The position numbers were made by a program, and so were the translations under genes. Below are positions 1 through 8,313 of a stretch of DNA of 64,000 nt, piece by piece (the stretch's first letter is position 1; every line of letters starts with the position of its first letter). Source of the DNA: Haloglomus salinum (GTDB lineage: Archaea > Halobacteriota > Halobacteria > Halobacteriales > Haloarculaceae); assembly GCF_024298825.1 (NCBI RefSeq), contig NZ_CP101153.1, forward strand, positions 3,348,001-3,412,000, read 5' to 3'. The notes under the pieces are model-generated. The model saw only the letters and a program-made list of their open reading frames with translations. It had not been told where the DNA came from and searched no databases.

Positions 1-582
1 GACCTCTCCGGGAACGCCGAACTCGCCGAGGCGTCAGAGCAGGCGCTGGAGGCCGCACTCGATGTCGTCGAGGCCGGCGTCTCCACCGGCGACATCGGTG
101 CCGAGGTCGAGGACGTCATCGAGGGGTACGGCTTCAACCCCGTCGTCAATCTGACGGGCCATGGCCTGGGCCACTGGGAACAGCACACCAGCCCCAACAT
201 CCCGAACCGGGCGGTCTCGCAGGGGGCGACGCTCGAGGCGGGCGACGTGGTCGCCATCGAGCCGTTCGCCACCGACGGGAGCGGGAAGGTCAAGGAGGGG
301 AGCGAGGAGGAGATCTACGCACTCGAGCGCGAGGCCTCCGTCCGGAACCGGCAGGCGCGACAGGCCCTGGAGCAGATCGTCGACGAGTTCAAGACGCTCC
401 CGTTCGCCACGCGCTGGCTCGAGACCTCACGCGCCGAGATGGCGCTGCGCCGCCTCGAGCAGAACGGTGTCGTCCACGGCTATCCCGTCCTGAAGGAGCA
501 GGAGGGGTATCTCGTCAGTCAGAAGGAGCACACCATCATCGTCACCGAGGACGGCTGCGAGGTCACGACCCGGTCCCGGTAG
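1..582 (+). CDS. map: Methionine aminopeptidase type II, 3' part
   Basis: Last 193 residues of a cytoplasmic metalloprotease that removes the initiator methionine from new proteins. The start lies outside the window. Visible family marks are the GHGLGHWEQHTSPNIPN stretch (metal and substrate-binding histidines), the EPFAT segment carrying a metal-ligand Glu, and the final KEHTIIVTEDGCEVTT block with the last metal-ligand Glu. The 60-70 residue insert between these (after EPFAT, up to KEQEGYLVSQKEHT) is the helical insert that marks type II (archaeal/eukaryotic) enzymes. Reads in frame 1 to a TAG at 580-582. Identification is firm; only the N-terminus is missing. Confidence 0.93.
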   Translation, partial: DLSGNAELAEASEQALEAALDVVEAGVSTGDIGAEVEDVIEGYGFNPVVNLTGHGLGHWEQHTSPNIPNRAVSQGATLEAGDVVAIEPFATDGSGKVKEGSEEEIYALEREASVRNRQARQALEQIVDEFKTLPFATRWLETSRAEMALRRLEQNGVVHGYPVLKEQEGYLVSQKEHTIIVTEDGCEVTTRSR

Positions 583-723
583 GGACCGCCGACCGAACGC
601 TGCGTCATCAGCTCTCCGGGCACGTATCCAGCCACGGAGCCGCCGCTGGGTCGGACAAGTCCGGTGCTGCGCTCAGAGCCACAGGAGGTCCGCGTCGCAG
701 TCGCGTCGCGGCGGTCGCTACGC

Positions 724-927
724 CTACGCGTTGTTCATCCGCACCGCGTCCTCGTCGCCACAGACGACACACGTGGCGACCCGGTAGGGCTCGCGGGAGA
801 ACTCCGCGTTCTCGGCCTTCGTACTTTCCGTTCGGATCTCCACCGAGACCTGATGGGCAGTCTCGCGGCTACAGGTTGCACACTGCTCCACCATGTCCCC
901 GTCGTCGGAGCGGGTGTTCACTGACAT
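724..927 (-). CDS. Small haloarchaeal zinc-ribbon protein
   Basis: A 67-residue acidic protein with two CxxC pairs (CATC near residue 16 and CVVC near residue 54), the layout of a zinc beta-ribbon; it resembles the small DUF7835-type proteins common in Halobacteria. The start is put at the ATG at 927; a GTG one codon upstream is also possible. It stands alone, convergent with map and divergent from the HIT gene across a 370-base spacer full of CCGTT boxes. Function is unknown; a nucleic-acid or protein-binding role is only inference. Confidence 0.7.
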   Translation of the reverse strand: MSVNTRSDDGDMVEQCATCSRETAHQVSVEIRTESTKAENAEFSREPYRVATCVVCGDEDAVRMNNA

Positions 928-967
928 CACCAGTTTCGAGGAGCGATAGCATCGTAAGAACCCCCGA

Positions 968-1145
968 CCGTTGGGGGCCGTTCGGACCGTTCACGGCCGC
1001 TGTGGCGGAGCAATCCCCAGACTGGGGAGTTCGGGGCTGATAACCGTTCTGGCCGTCGCCCCCGGCTCCGTTCCGACCGTTCAAACCGTTGAACGGCCAA
1101 CAGATTCTTGTACCAGTTTCGAACTGACTGTTCAGTCGAGCCGTT
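968..1145. promoter_or_regulatory. CCGTT-box cluster with inverted repeat
   Basis: The 366-base gap between the divergent zinc-ribbon and HIT genes carries eight CCGTT pentamers on the plus strand (starting at 968, 978, 987, 1044, 1068, 1077, 1086, 1141). Two of them form a perfect 8-base inverted repeat, CCGTTCAA-ACCG-TTGAACGG, at 1077-1096. A shorter dyad TCCCCA-GAC-TGGGGA lies at 1014-1028. The arrangement looks like repeated regulator sites, but no regulator is identified. Nothing protein-coding is seen here. Confidence 0.4.
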
Positions 1146-1296
1146 ATCGCACCCGGCCGCCCGGGGTGGCCGGACCCCCCGCTCCGCTGGCGCTCGGGTA
1201 GCACCCGGACCCGACCGGTCCCCGGTCGGCCGGATGGACCGTGGCCGGGGGAGCGCGCGCCGGGAGACTGATACCCCTCCTGGCCCACCGGGTGAC

Positions 1297-1848
1297 ATGG
1301 ACCAGGTCTTCGCCCCGTGGCGCATCGAGTGGGTCGAGCGCGACCCCGACGACCAGAACCCCGAGATGGACTGCCCGTTCTGTGGGCTCCCAGAGCGAGA
1401 GAACGCCCGCGAGGCCCGCATCGTCGCCCGCTCCGACCACGCGTTCGTCCTGCTGAACAACTACCCGTACAACCCGGGCCACGCGATGGTCATCCCGTTC
1501 GAGCACGGCGGCGATTACGGTACGCTCTCGGACGAGCAACTGCTCGACCACGCCCGACTGAAGGCCCGGACGCTGGACGCGCTGGAGACAGCGTTCCACC
1601 CGGACGGCGTCAACACCGGCGAGAACCTCGGCGGCGACGCCGCGGGCGGCTCCATCGAGGACCACCTCCACACCCACGTCGTCCCGCGCTGGAGCGGCGA
1701 CACCAACTTCATGCCCGTCATCTCCGACACGAAGGTCATCGTCGAGGCGCTGGAGGACACGTACGACCGGCTCCACGACGCGTTCGCCGCACAGGACGGG
1801 GCCGAGCCCCCCGGGCCGGAGCGGGCCATCCGGCTCGACCTCGGCTGA
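1297..1848 (+). CDS. HIT family nucleotide hydrolase/transferase
   Basis: 183-residue histidine-triad protein of the Fhit/AP4A-hydrolase-like branch. The triad motif reads HLHTHVVPRW (H-x-H-x-H) near residues 125-134, and an N-terminal CPFC pair near residue 28 suggests the zinc site seen in many archaeal HIT proteins. Members hydrolyse or transfer nucleoside phosphates; the exact substrate cannot be told from sequence. Translation starts at the ATG at 1297 (MDQVFAPWRIEWV), the conserved N-terminal pattern of the family; the longer frame upstream lacks homologous character. It precedes the CDF transporter by 74 bases, same strand. Confidence 0.9.
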   Translation: MDQVFAPWRIEWVERDPDDQNPEMDCPFCGLPERENAREARIVARSDHAFVLLNNYPYNPGHAMVIPFEHGGDYGTLSDEQLLDHARLKARTLDALETAFHPDGVNTGENLGGDAAGGSIEDHLHTHVVPRWSGDTNFMPVISDTKVIVEALEDTYDRLHDAFAAQDGAEPPGPERAIRLDLG

Positions 1849-1922
1849 GTGTCCCCCTGTCACCGGTGTGCTCTCGCTGGGACCCGACAGCGGTTAGTGC
1901 GCGGGGGGTCCACGCTCGGGTG

Positions 1923-3035
1923 ATGCCCGACGCCGAGCCCGGCACCCCATCCGAGCCCGGCACCCCATCCGAGCCCGGCACCCCATCCGAGCCCGGCACC
2001 CCATCCGAGCCCGGCACCCCATCCGAGCCCGGTGGCTATCCGCAGAGCGGTGGGCGGCCCGGCGAAGAGGCCGCGAGCGAGCGGCGGCGGGACGTGCTTC
2101 GCCGCGTCGGCCTGCTCGTCCTTGGCGTCAACCTCGTTCTCGCGGTCGCGAAGGGCGCCGTCTGGTACCTCACCGGCAGCCTCGCGGTCGGGGGCGAAGC
2201 CGTCAACAGCCTCGCTGATGCCCTCTACTCGGTGGTCGTGCTGGGTGGGCTCTACCTCACCACCCAGCCGCCGGACTTCGAGCACCCACACGGGCACGAG
2301 CGCATCGAGCCGTTCGTCTCGCTCGTCGTCGCGCTGGGTGTCTTCATCGCCGCGGGGGCCGTCGCACGGAACGCTATCGGGGCACTGCTCTCCGGGGAGC
2401 CGGCCGTCTCGGGCGGGGTGCCGGCGATGGTCGTCCTCGCGCTCTCGGCCGTCGTGAAGTTCGGCCTCTACCGGTACGTCCTCGATGTCGCCCGGCGCAG
2501 GCACTCACCCGCGCTCCGTGCGACCGCACTCGACAACCGGAACGACATCCTCGCAGCCAGCGCGGCGCTCCTGGGGGTCCTCGGCGCGAGTGCCGGCTAC
2601 CCGTGGCTCGATCCCGCGGCCGCACTGGTTGTCGCCGCCGCAATCGCCTACACCGGCGTCGAGATCGTCCGCGACAACGTCACCTATCTCGTCGGCCGGG
2701 CACCCCCCGAGGACCTCCGCGCCGATATCGTCCGTCGTGCGCTCTACCACCCCGACGTGGAGGGTGCCCACGATGTCATCGCCCACTACGTCGGTCCGGA
2801 GGTGGATGTCTCGCTCCACATCGAGGTGGCTGGCGACCGCACCCTCCACGAGGCCCACGACATCGAGACGGACGTGGTGAGCGCCATCCGCGACCTGCCC
2901 GAGGTCGACGACGTGTTCGTCCACGTCGACCCGAAGGAACTGGGCGAATGGAAGGACGACCCCGACGTGGACCGGCTGGCGGGCGAGGCTCCGGACGGCG
3001 CCACCGACGGTGAACCGACCCCGGCAGACGAGTGA
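1923..3035 (+). CDS. Cation diffusion facilitator metal exporter
   Basis: 370-residue integral membrane protein exchanging divalent metal (Zn, Mn, Fe or Cd) for protons. After a cytosolic tail come the CDF membrane segments: LVLGVNLVLAVAKGAVWYLTGSLA (TM1), GEAVNSLADALYS (metal-site NSLAD), FEHPHGHERIEPF, then ALDNRNDILAASAALLG (the second site, DNRND), followed by a ferredoxin-like C-terminal domain (VEGAHDVIAHYVGPEVDVSLHI). The N-terminal tail consists of five exact EPGTPS repeats. Start chosen at the ATG at 1923, just before the repeat. Metal specificity is not settled; the second site has N-x-x-D where zinc transporters usually have H-x-x-x-D. Confidence 0.9.
   Translation: MPDAEPGTPSEPGTPSEPGTPSEPGTPSEPGTPSEPGGYPQSGGRPGEEAASERRRDVLRRVGLLVLGVNLVLAVAKGAVWYLTGSLAVGGEAVNSLADALYSVVVLGGLYLTTQPPDFEHPHGHERIEPFVSLVVALGVFIAAGAVARNAIGALLSGEPAVSGGVPAMVVLALSAVVKFGLYRYVLDVARRRHSPALRATALDNRNDILAASAALLGVLGASAGYPWLDPAAALVVAAAIAYTGVEIVRDNVTYLVGRAPPEDLRADIVRRALYHPDVEGAHDVIAHYVGPEVDVSLHIEVAGDRTLHEAHDIETDVVSAIRDLPEVDDVFVHVDPKELGEWKDDPDVDRLAGEAPDGATDGEPTPADE
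1935..2033 (+). repeat. 18-bp tandem repeat, 5.5 copies, coding EPGTPS
   Basis: Five perfect 18-base units (1935-1952, 1953-1970, 1971-1988, 1989-2006, 2007-2024) plus a 9-base half copy, all in frame, encoding EPGTPS in the N-terminal tail of the CDF transporter. The copies show no base differences, so the array is recent or kept homogeneous and is likely to vary in copy number between strains. Confidence 0.95.
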
Positions 3036-3109
3036 CCGCCCGGACGAGGAGCCGGCGGACCGCCGACCGGACGGAAAGCACAACCCGACGGAGCCCCTCG
3101 AATCGGGTG

Positions 3110-3637
3110 ATGGCGTCCGAACAGGAGTCCGTCGGTGACGTCGACACGGTGCTTCGTGAGGAGCGCGAGCGGGTCGAGACTGCCCTCGTCGAGTTCGCCC
3201 CCGACCTGCTGCGCCGACTCGGTGTGGCCCCGGACGCGGTCGTCTCCGACCTGTTCACGCCGGCGTTCGTCGCCGCGGCCACGGACTTCGCCGACTTCGA
3301 GGAGTTCCTGACCGTGGCCGGGGTCGAGTCGCTCTGGGACCTCGGGCGCTGGCTGGACTGGGTGCTCGACTGGCACGTCCTCGGGAACACGCGGTTCTGG
3401 TCGTGGGAGTGGATGGTCCACGCTGCCGTGGTGGTGCAGGCGACAGCCGCCGAAATCGGCCCGGTTCGGTGTCAGTGTGGTGGCCCGGTGACGCCGGTGA
3501 CGGCCTCCGATGTGGAGGAGCCGGGGCGGGCCGACAGCCGCTGGGTCGAGTACCGCTGCACGGCGTGTGACGCGACGGGCCGAGCCAGCCGCGCACCCGA
3601 CGGTACCGAGACGTTCGACGGACTCGAACGGGTCTGA
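3110..3637 (+). CDS. Haloarchaeal protein of unknown function, C-terminal zinc ribbon
   Basis: 175-residue acidic protein not recognised as a named family. The first part (residues 1-95) is helical and rich in Asp, Glu and Trp (LWDLGRWLDWVLDWHVLGNTRFWSW); the last 60 residues hold CQCGG and CTACDATG, a CxC/CxxC arrangement suited to one zinc ion. Start is set at the ATG at 3110 (MASEQESVGD); a GTG at 3032 overlapping the CDF stop would add a basic 26-residue leader unlike haloarchaeal proteins. It follows the CDF gene by 74 bases and could be co-transcribed. Confidence 0.6.
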   Translation: MASEQESVGDVDTVLREERERVETALVEFAPDLLRRLGVAPDAVVSDLFTPAFVAAATDFADFEEFLTVAGVESLWDLGRWLDWVLDWHVLGNTRFWSWEWMVHAAVVVQATAAEIGPVRCQCGGPVTPVTASDVEEPGRADSRWVEYRCTACDATGRASRAPDGTETFDGLERV

Positions 3638-3651
3638 CCGGTACTGCGCCG

Positions 3652-3738
3652 CCCCGTTCCGCTGTCCTGTTCCGCCCTGTCCCGCTCCACCCCGTTCCGC
3701 TGTCCTGTTCCGCCCTGTCCCGCTCCACCCCGTTCCGT
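3652..3738. repeat. 38-bp tandem repeat, about 2.3 copies
   Basis: Between the zinc-ribbon gene and the membrane protease, a 38-base unit beginning CCCGTTCCGCTGTCC is repeated exactly twice with the start of a third copy (unit phases at 3656, 3694 and 3732). Each unit is itself two degenerate 19-base halves (CCGTTCCGCTGTCC / CCGCCCTGTCCCGC). One strand is almost purely C/T with G. It is non-coding and 76 bases before the protease start. Confidence 0.85.
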
Positions 3739-3813
3739 TCTGTCGTGCTGCGAGCCCGCTCCCGTTCGGGGAACCCGGGCCCTTCTTGCCGGGCCGGTGA
3801 GAGCGTTCGCGCG

Positions 3814-5625
3814 ATGGTCGATGGCCTCCCCCTCGCGGTCGCAGTCGTCGCCTTCGCGGCCGTCGCCGAACTCCTCGACCGGACAGGACGGCTTCCCGAG
3901 AGCGTCAGCGTTACGGGGCCGTTCGTCACGCTCTCGTCGACCCGCGGGCGGACGCTGCTGACCCGGCTGGCCCGCCCACGGCGCGCGTGGCGGCGCGCCG
4001 GCAACGTCGGGCTCACCGGTGTCGGTGTCGCCATGGTCCTCGCGGCGGTCGGCGTCCTCCTCGCGGGGGCTGCCGTGCTCGCAGACCCCGGGGCCTCGCC
4101 CATCGACTCGGCGAGCAGCGTCCTCGTCATCCCGGGTGTCAACCGCTTCCTGCCGGTCGCGGCCGCGCCGGAACTCCTGTTCGCCGTCCTCGTCGGGCTC
4201 CTCGTCCACGAGGGCGGACACGGTATCTACTGCCGCGTCGAGGGTATCGAGGTCGACAGCGTCGGCCTGTTCCTCCTCGGCGTGATTCCGGCCGGCGCGT
4301 ACGTCCTCCCGGGCGAGGACAGCGACGAGCGCGCGAACCTGCCGGGCTGGGCGCGGATGTTCGCCGCCGGCCCGGTCAACAACGTCGTCCTCGCTGTCGT
4401 CGCGTTCCTCGCGCTGCTGGCGGTCCTCGGGAGCGTCCAGCCCGTCCCGGGCGTCGCGGTCGGCGGCGCCTTCGCCGGCGCGCCTGCCGCGGACGCCGGA
4501 ATCGAGCGCGGCGACGTGCTGACCAGCCTCGACGGGCGGCCCGTGCGGTCGGCGGCGGACCTGGACGCCGCTCTGGCGAACGCCTCCGGAACGGTCCGCG
4601 TCGAGCGGGCCGACGGTCCGCCGACCCAGGTGCGGCCGGAGCCGACGGTCGTCCGGGCCGCCGACGGTGCGCCACTGACGACGCCGGAGACGGTGGTGGC
4701 GGTCAACGACACGAACGTCTCCAGCGAGCGCGCGTTCCGCGAGGCGCTCGGCCCCCGCGAGGTGGCCGCACTCCGTGTCCGCCCCGGGACCATCGACCCC
4801 GGCTTCGACCCTTCGTCGCCGACGTATGGCGACGACGGCACCCGGACGGCCGTCGCGGCGATGGGGCTCTCGGGGCAGGTCGTCGAGGGCGGGCCGCTGG
4901 CCGCGGCCGGCCTCCCGGCCGGGGAACGAGTCGTCCTCGTCCGGGTGGACGGCGACCGGACGCTCGACCTGGCGGCGCTGGAGGACGCGCTCGCGGACCG
5001 GGACCCGGGGGACCAGATTCGAGTCGTGGCGTACGCCCCCTCGGAGGACGCCCGGCACGCCGGCGCCCGTCGTGAACTGACGATATCGCTCGGCGGCGAT
5101 TCTGCCCCCGTCGTCGGCGTCCTCCCTGAGGCGGGCGTCTCCGGGCTGGTCGTCTCGGACTTCGGCGTCGGCGTCTACGACACCGGGACGTACCTCACGG
5201 CGCTCCGGGGCGGTGGCATCCCGGCGGCGGGCGCGGACGGCCTGCTCGGTCGAGTTTTCGCCTTCCTCCTGCTGCCGCTCGCGGGCGTGACGGGCCTCGC
5301 GGGCTACAACTTCGCCGGATTCGTCGGGTCCGCGCGCCCGCTGTACGAACTGACGGGGCCGCTCGCGGGGCTCGGCGATGTCGGCTTCGCCGTCACGAAC
5401 GGCCTGTTCTGGCTGGTCTGGTTGAACATCCAGCTCGCGGCGTTCAACTGCATCCCCGCCTACCCGCTGGACGGCGGCCGGCTCGTCCGCGTCGGCACGG
5501 AGTGGCTCGGCGTGCGCTACGACGTGGCCGACCCGGCGCGACTCGCCGAGCGCGTGATGGTCGGGACCACGCTGGTGATGCTGTCGGTGCTGGGGCTGAT
5601 TCTGGTCGTGAGCGTCGCGCTGTGA
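3814..5625 (+). CDS. Site-2 protease family (M50) membrane metalloprotease with PDZ domains
   Basis: 603-residue polytopic membrane protease that cleaves substrates within or beside the membrane. TM segments flank the zinc site HEGGH (about residue 131; HExxH form) and the second active-site motif NCIPAYPLDGG near residue 550. Between them lie two PDZ-like regions (about 215-290 and 350-440; GDVLTSLDGRPVRSAADL is a typical PDZ signature) facing outside. This layout matches haloarchaeal S2P homologues. Start at ATG 3814 gives a hydrophobic first segment (LPLAVAVVAFAAVA); upstream in-frame sequence overlaps the tandem repeat. The substrate is unknown; membrane-protein quality control or regulated proteolysis of a membrane-tethered factor is inferred from the family. 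Confidence 0.9.
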   Translation: MVDGLPLAVAVVAFAAVAELLDRTGRLPESVSVTGPFVTLSSTRGRTLLTRLARPRRAWRRAGNVGLTGVGVAMVLAAVGVLLAGAAVLADPGASPIDSASSVLVIPGVNRFLPVAAAPELLFAVLVGLLVHEGGHGIYCRVEGIEVDSVGLFLLGVIPAGAYVLPGEDSDERANLPGWARMFAAGPVNNVVLAVVAFLALLAVLGSVQPVPGVAVGGAFAGAPAADAGIERGDVLTSLDGRPVRSAADLDAALANASGTVRVERADGPPTQVRPEPTVVRAADGAPLTTPETVVAVNDTNVSSERAFREALGPREVAALRVRPGTIDPGFDPSSPTYGDDGTRTAVAAMGLSGQVVEGGPLAAAGLPAGERVVLVRVDGDRTLDLAALEDALADRDPGDQIRVVAYAPSEDARHAGARRELTISLGGDSAPVVGVLPEAGVSGLVVSDFGVGVYDTGTYLTALRGGGIPAAGADGLLGRVFAFLLLPLAGVTGLAGYNFAGFVGSARPLYELTGPLAGLGDVGFAVTNGLFWLVWLNIQLAAFNCIPAYPLDGGRLVRVGTEWLGVRYDVADPARLAERVMVGTTLVMLSVLGLILVVSVAL

Positions 5626-5644
5626 GGCAGGTGCGGCGTGAAGG

Positions 5645-6640
5645 TCAGTTATCGGTCGTAGCCCGGGAGGTTGCACTCCCGCCCGCGGTCTCGGCCCGGA
5701 CCTGCACGGTGGCCTGCTCCTCACGGTGGTAGAGGGTGTACTCGCCGGTGAGCGTCCGCTCCTCGCCGGCCGCGAAGTCGGTCGCCAGTCGAGCGCCACC
5801 CTGGCTGTAGTCCGCGATGAAGCTCTCCTTCGGGGTCTCGTGGTCCAGGAACCCGCGGAAGGTCCCCGCGCCCCCCTCGTTCCGGACGACGAGTTCGTAG
5901 TCGACGGTCGTGGTCGGGAAGTCGTCGTGGTCCGGGGTCGGCGACTGGTGCGGGGTCGGGCCGGGTGTCGTTCCGGGTTCGCCCGCGACGAACGACTCCA
6001 GCGTGAACGCGGGCGGTTGGCTCCCGAGCCGTTCCAGTGCCGACGTGGACAGCTGCCCGAGCGTCCGCTCCTCCGCGGGCCACCGCAGGGTCGCCTCGTC
6101 GGGGTCGATATCGGCCGGCACCTCGAACGCCGTCCAGGCACGTTCGGCGTCGCCGACGAGCGAGTAGTTTCGCCGGCGTGACTCCTCGTAGGTCTGCACC
6201 ACGTCGCCGGCCTGTACGTCGAGCCGGAGGGCGTCACGCGCCGGATACCCCTCGGCGTTCTGGAAGGCGCGGCTGTTCCCCTCGGGCGTGTGCTCGTCGG
6301 TCCCGATGGCGACGTACACCAGCCAGCCGTCGCTCGTGCGCAGGTCGAGGAACCCGCCCATGATGTGCCGCCCCAGCGCCGAGGATTGTACCGACGTGCC
6401 GGTCAACGTCACGTCCGCGGGGTCGACGGGCGTGGGTGATTCGTTCGGACCCTTGCCGGTCGGCGTGTGCTGGTCGGTCGGCGTATCGGTGGGTGAGCCG
6501 GGGGTCGGCTCGTCGTCGTCAGAACCGCTTCCGAGGTCGATACAGCCGGCGACGCCGGCGAGCGCCCCGGCCGTCAGGCCGAGGACGGCGCGCCGCGAAC
6601 GGTCACCGGTCGATGCGTCCGTGGAGGGCTCCTCTCGCAT
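5645..6640 (-). CDS. Tat-exported lipoprotein of unknown function
   Basis: 331-residue secreted lipoprotein. The N-terminus has a twin-arginine segment (RSRRAVLGLTAGAL) followed by the lipobox GVAGC, so the mature Cys is lipid-anchored outside the membrane, then an Asp/Pro/Thr-rich linker. The rest has a DUF4352-like, two-domain beta-rich look (VTLTGTSVQSSALGRHIMGG; VQAGDVVQTYEE...). Start at ATG 6640, 26 bases from a TATA-like CGTTTATC, rather than the ATG seven codons upstream. Convergent with the M50 protease gene, ending 20 bases from it. Ligand and role unknown. Confidence 0.75.
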   Translation of the reverse strand: MREEPSTDASTGDRSRRAVLGLTAGALAGVAGCIDLGSGSDDDEPTPGSPTDTPTDQHTPTGKGPNESPTPVDPADVTLTGTSVQSSALGRHIMGGFLDLRTSDGWLVYVAIGTDEHTPEGNSRAFQNAEGYPARDALRLDVQAGDVVQTYEESRRRNYSLVGDAERAWTAFEVPADIDPDEATLRWPAEERTLGQLSTSALERLGSQPPAFTLESFVAGEPGTTPGPTPHQSPTPDHDDFPTTTVDYELVVRNEGGAGTFRGFLDHETPKESFIADYSQGGARLATDFAAGEERTLTGEYTLYHREEQATVQVRAETAGGSATSRATTDN

Positions 6641-6662
6641 GGCGACGGCTCCGTTCGGCACT

Positions 6663-6670
6663 GATAAACG
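6663..6670 (-). promoter_or_regulatory. TATA box of the lipoprotein gene
   Basis: CGTTTATC on the minus strand, centred about 26 bases before the ATG at 6640, the spacing of a haloarchaeal leaderless promoter. Confidence 0.5.
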
Positions 6671-6709
6671 CTTCGTGGAGGCACAAAGAGGCCTTTGAGC
6701 GAGCTGTTA

Positions 6710-6724
6710 TCCGATAATATCGGA
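6710..6724. promoter_or_regulatory. Perfect dyad TCCGAT-AAT-ATCGGA
   Basis: A 6-base inverted repeat with a 3-base centre lies about 75 bases upstream of the lipoprotein start and 40 bases beyond the end of the methylthiotransferase gene. It may be an operator or the terminator of the gene ending at 6764. Confidence 0.35.
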
Positions 6725-6763
6725 GATGATGGACGAACTACTGGGTTTCGTGAAATATCTCCG

Positions 6764-8062
6764 TCAGTCGTCCGCGGGCGTCCGCGCGCCCTCGGACCGC
6801 TCGGTCGCCGACCGGACGGGTTCGGCGAAGCAGTAGACCGTCTCCGCCGCGGTCACCTCCACCTCCAAGAAATCGCCGGGTTCGACGCCGTGGTCGGAGG
6901 CGTTCTGGACGATGACCTGTCGATAGGCCGGGTCGCGGCACTTCACTGAGTCGCCGGTCCCCTGCTCGACACAGAGGACGCGCCGGCGCTGGCCGACCAT
7001 CTCCCGGTGCGCTTCGAGGACGACCCCCCGTTTCAGTTCGCTCATCGCCTTCGAGCGCTCCTTCTTGATGGTCCCGCCGAGCCCCTTCAGGTCCGCGGCG
7101 TCCGTGCCCGGGCGCTTCGAGAACCGTGTGACGTTGACCTTCTCGGGCCGTATCTCCCGGAGTAACTCCATCGACTGCTCGTGGTCGGCCTCGTCCTCGG
7201 TGGGGAAGCCGACGATGAAGTCCGTCGAGAGGGTCCAGTGGTCCAGTCGGTCGTCGAAGGTCTCCACGATGTCGCGGAACTTCTCGACGCGGTGCTGGCG
7301 GCGCATCTCCTCGAGTACCTCGTCGCTCCCGGACTGGACGGGCAGATGGATGAAGTCGTACAGCTCCTCGTTGCGCGCGAACACGTCGGCGAGTTCCTCG
7401 CGGATGCCGTGGACGCCGCCGGGGTTGGCCATCCCCACGCGGACGCGGAACTCGCCCTCGATGTCGCAGATGCGGTCGAGCAGCTCCGGGAGCTTGCGCT
7501 CGCCCTCGTCCCAGCCGTAGACGCCGGTGTCCTGGCCGGTGACGCGGAGTTCCTTCGCGCCCGCGTGGACCAGCGCCTCGGCCTTCCGGACGTTCTCCGC
7601 GACGCTCGGGCTATCGATGCGTCCGGTCGCGAACTTCGTGATGCAGTACGAGCAGTTGCTCATGCACCCCCGCGCGATGGGGAGGATGCCGACCACGCCG
7701 TCGAGGACGGGTTCGGCGTCCGGCGTCGTCGTCGGGCACTCGCCGTTCGTGACCGCTGTCGGGACCTCCTCCCAGTGGAGGACCTGCGCGTCGATATCCG
7801 CGTCCGCGAACTCCTCGCCCTGTGCCAGCGCCATGCAGCCGGTGACGATGAGGTCCGCCACCTCGGATTCGAGTTCCTCGGCCCGCCGGAGCATGTTGCG
7901 CTCCGTCTTCTCGACGACCGTACAGGTGTTGAGGATGGCCACGTCCGCCTCGTCGGGGCCGTCGACGGGGTGGTGGCCGGCGTCGCGGAGTCGCCGCTCG
8001 ATCTCGCGGCTCTCCCCCCGGTTGGACGTACACCCGTACGTCTCGATGTGGTAGCGGGCCAT
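6764..8062 (-). CDS. tRNA t6A37 C2-methylthiotransferase (radical SAM)
   Basis: 432-residue MiaB-like methylthiotransferase of the archaeal/eukaryotic (CDKAL1, e-MtaB) branch, which converts t6A at position 37 of tRNA to ms2t6A. The UPF0004 domain has its three Cys (YGCTSN, NTCTVV, VTGCMA), the radical SAM core the CxxxCxxC motif GCMSNCSYC, and the C-terminus a TRAM-type domain (residues about 355-420) that binds tRNA. Length is normal. It starts at ATG 8062. A gene-free 500-base stretch lies upstream. Confidence 0.92.
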   Translation of the reverse strand: MARYHIETYGCTSNRGESREIERRLRDAGHHPVDGPDEADVAILNTCTVVEKTERNMLRRAEELESEVADLIVTGCMALAQGEEFADADIDAQVLHWEEVPTAVTNGECPTTTPDAEPVLDGVVGILPIARGCMSNCSYCITKFATGRIDSPSVAENVRKAEALVHAGAKELRVTGQDTGVYGWDEGERKLPELLDRICDIEGEFRVRVGMANPGGVHGIREELADVFARNEELYDFIHLPVQSGSDEVLEEMRRQHRVEKFRDIVETFDDRLDHWTLSTDFIVGFPTEDEADHEQSMELLREIRPEKVNVTRFSKRPGTDAADLKGLGGTIKKERSKAMSELKRGVVLEAHREMVGQRRRVLCVEQGTGDSVKCRDPAYRQVIVQNASDHGVEPGDFLEVEVTAAETVYCFAEPVRSATERSEGARTPADD

Positions 8063-8313
8063 CGGTTCGTGTTGTGGGGGATTGCGGGTGGGTCAGCAAA
8101 AGGCCACGGGTTCGGTAGCGGGTGTGGGCTGGGTCTCGTGGCAGTGGGTTCTGGCGTGTGTCCGGTCCCGCTTACTCTCACTGTGACGATGACATCACCG
8201 ATGGGGACCGTTACGAAGCCCTCGCGCTTCGAGTCCGCCAGGGCCGCATACCCGTCAGTCGGGTCCGTGAGCCTCGTGCCTCCCCAGCCGCCTGCGATGC
8301 TCGCGTTGCTGTC

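Noticed and set aside
3032-3109. GTG start of the zinc-ribbon gene overlapping the CDF stop
   Set aside because: The added residues are Arg/Ser/Thr-rich and basic, unlike the acidic protein that begins at ATG 3110.
3472-6237. A 921-codon minus-strand open frame over the M50 protease
   Set aside because: Arg/Pro-rich composition and complete overlap with a well-supported gene on the other strand.
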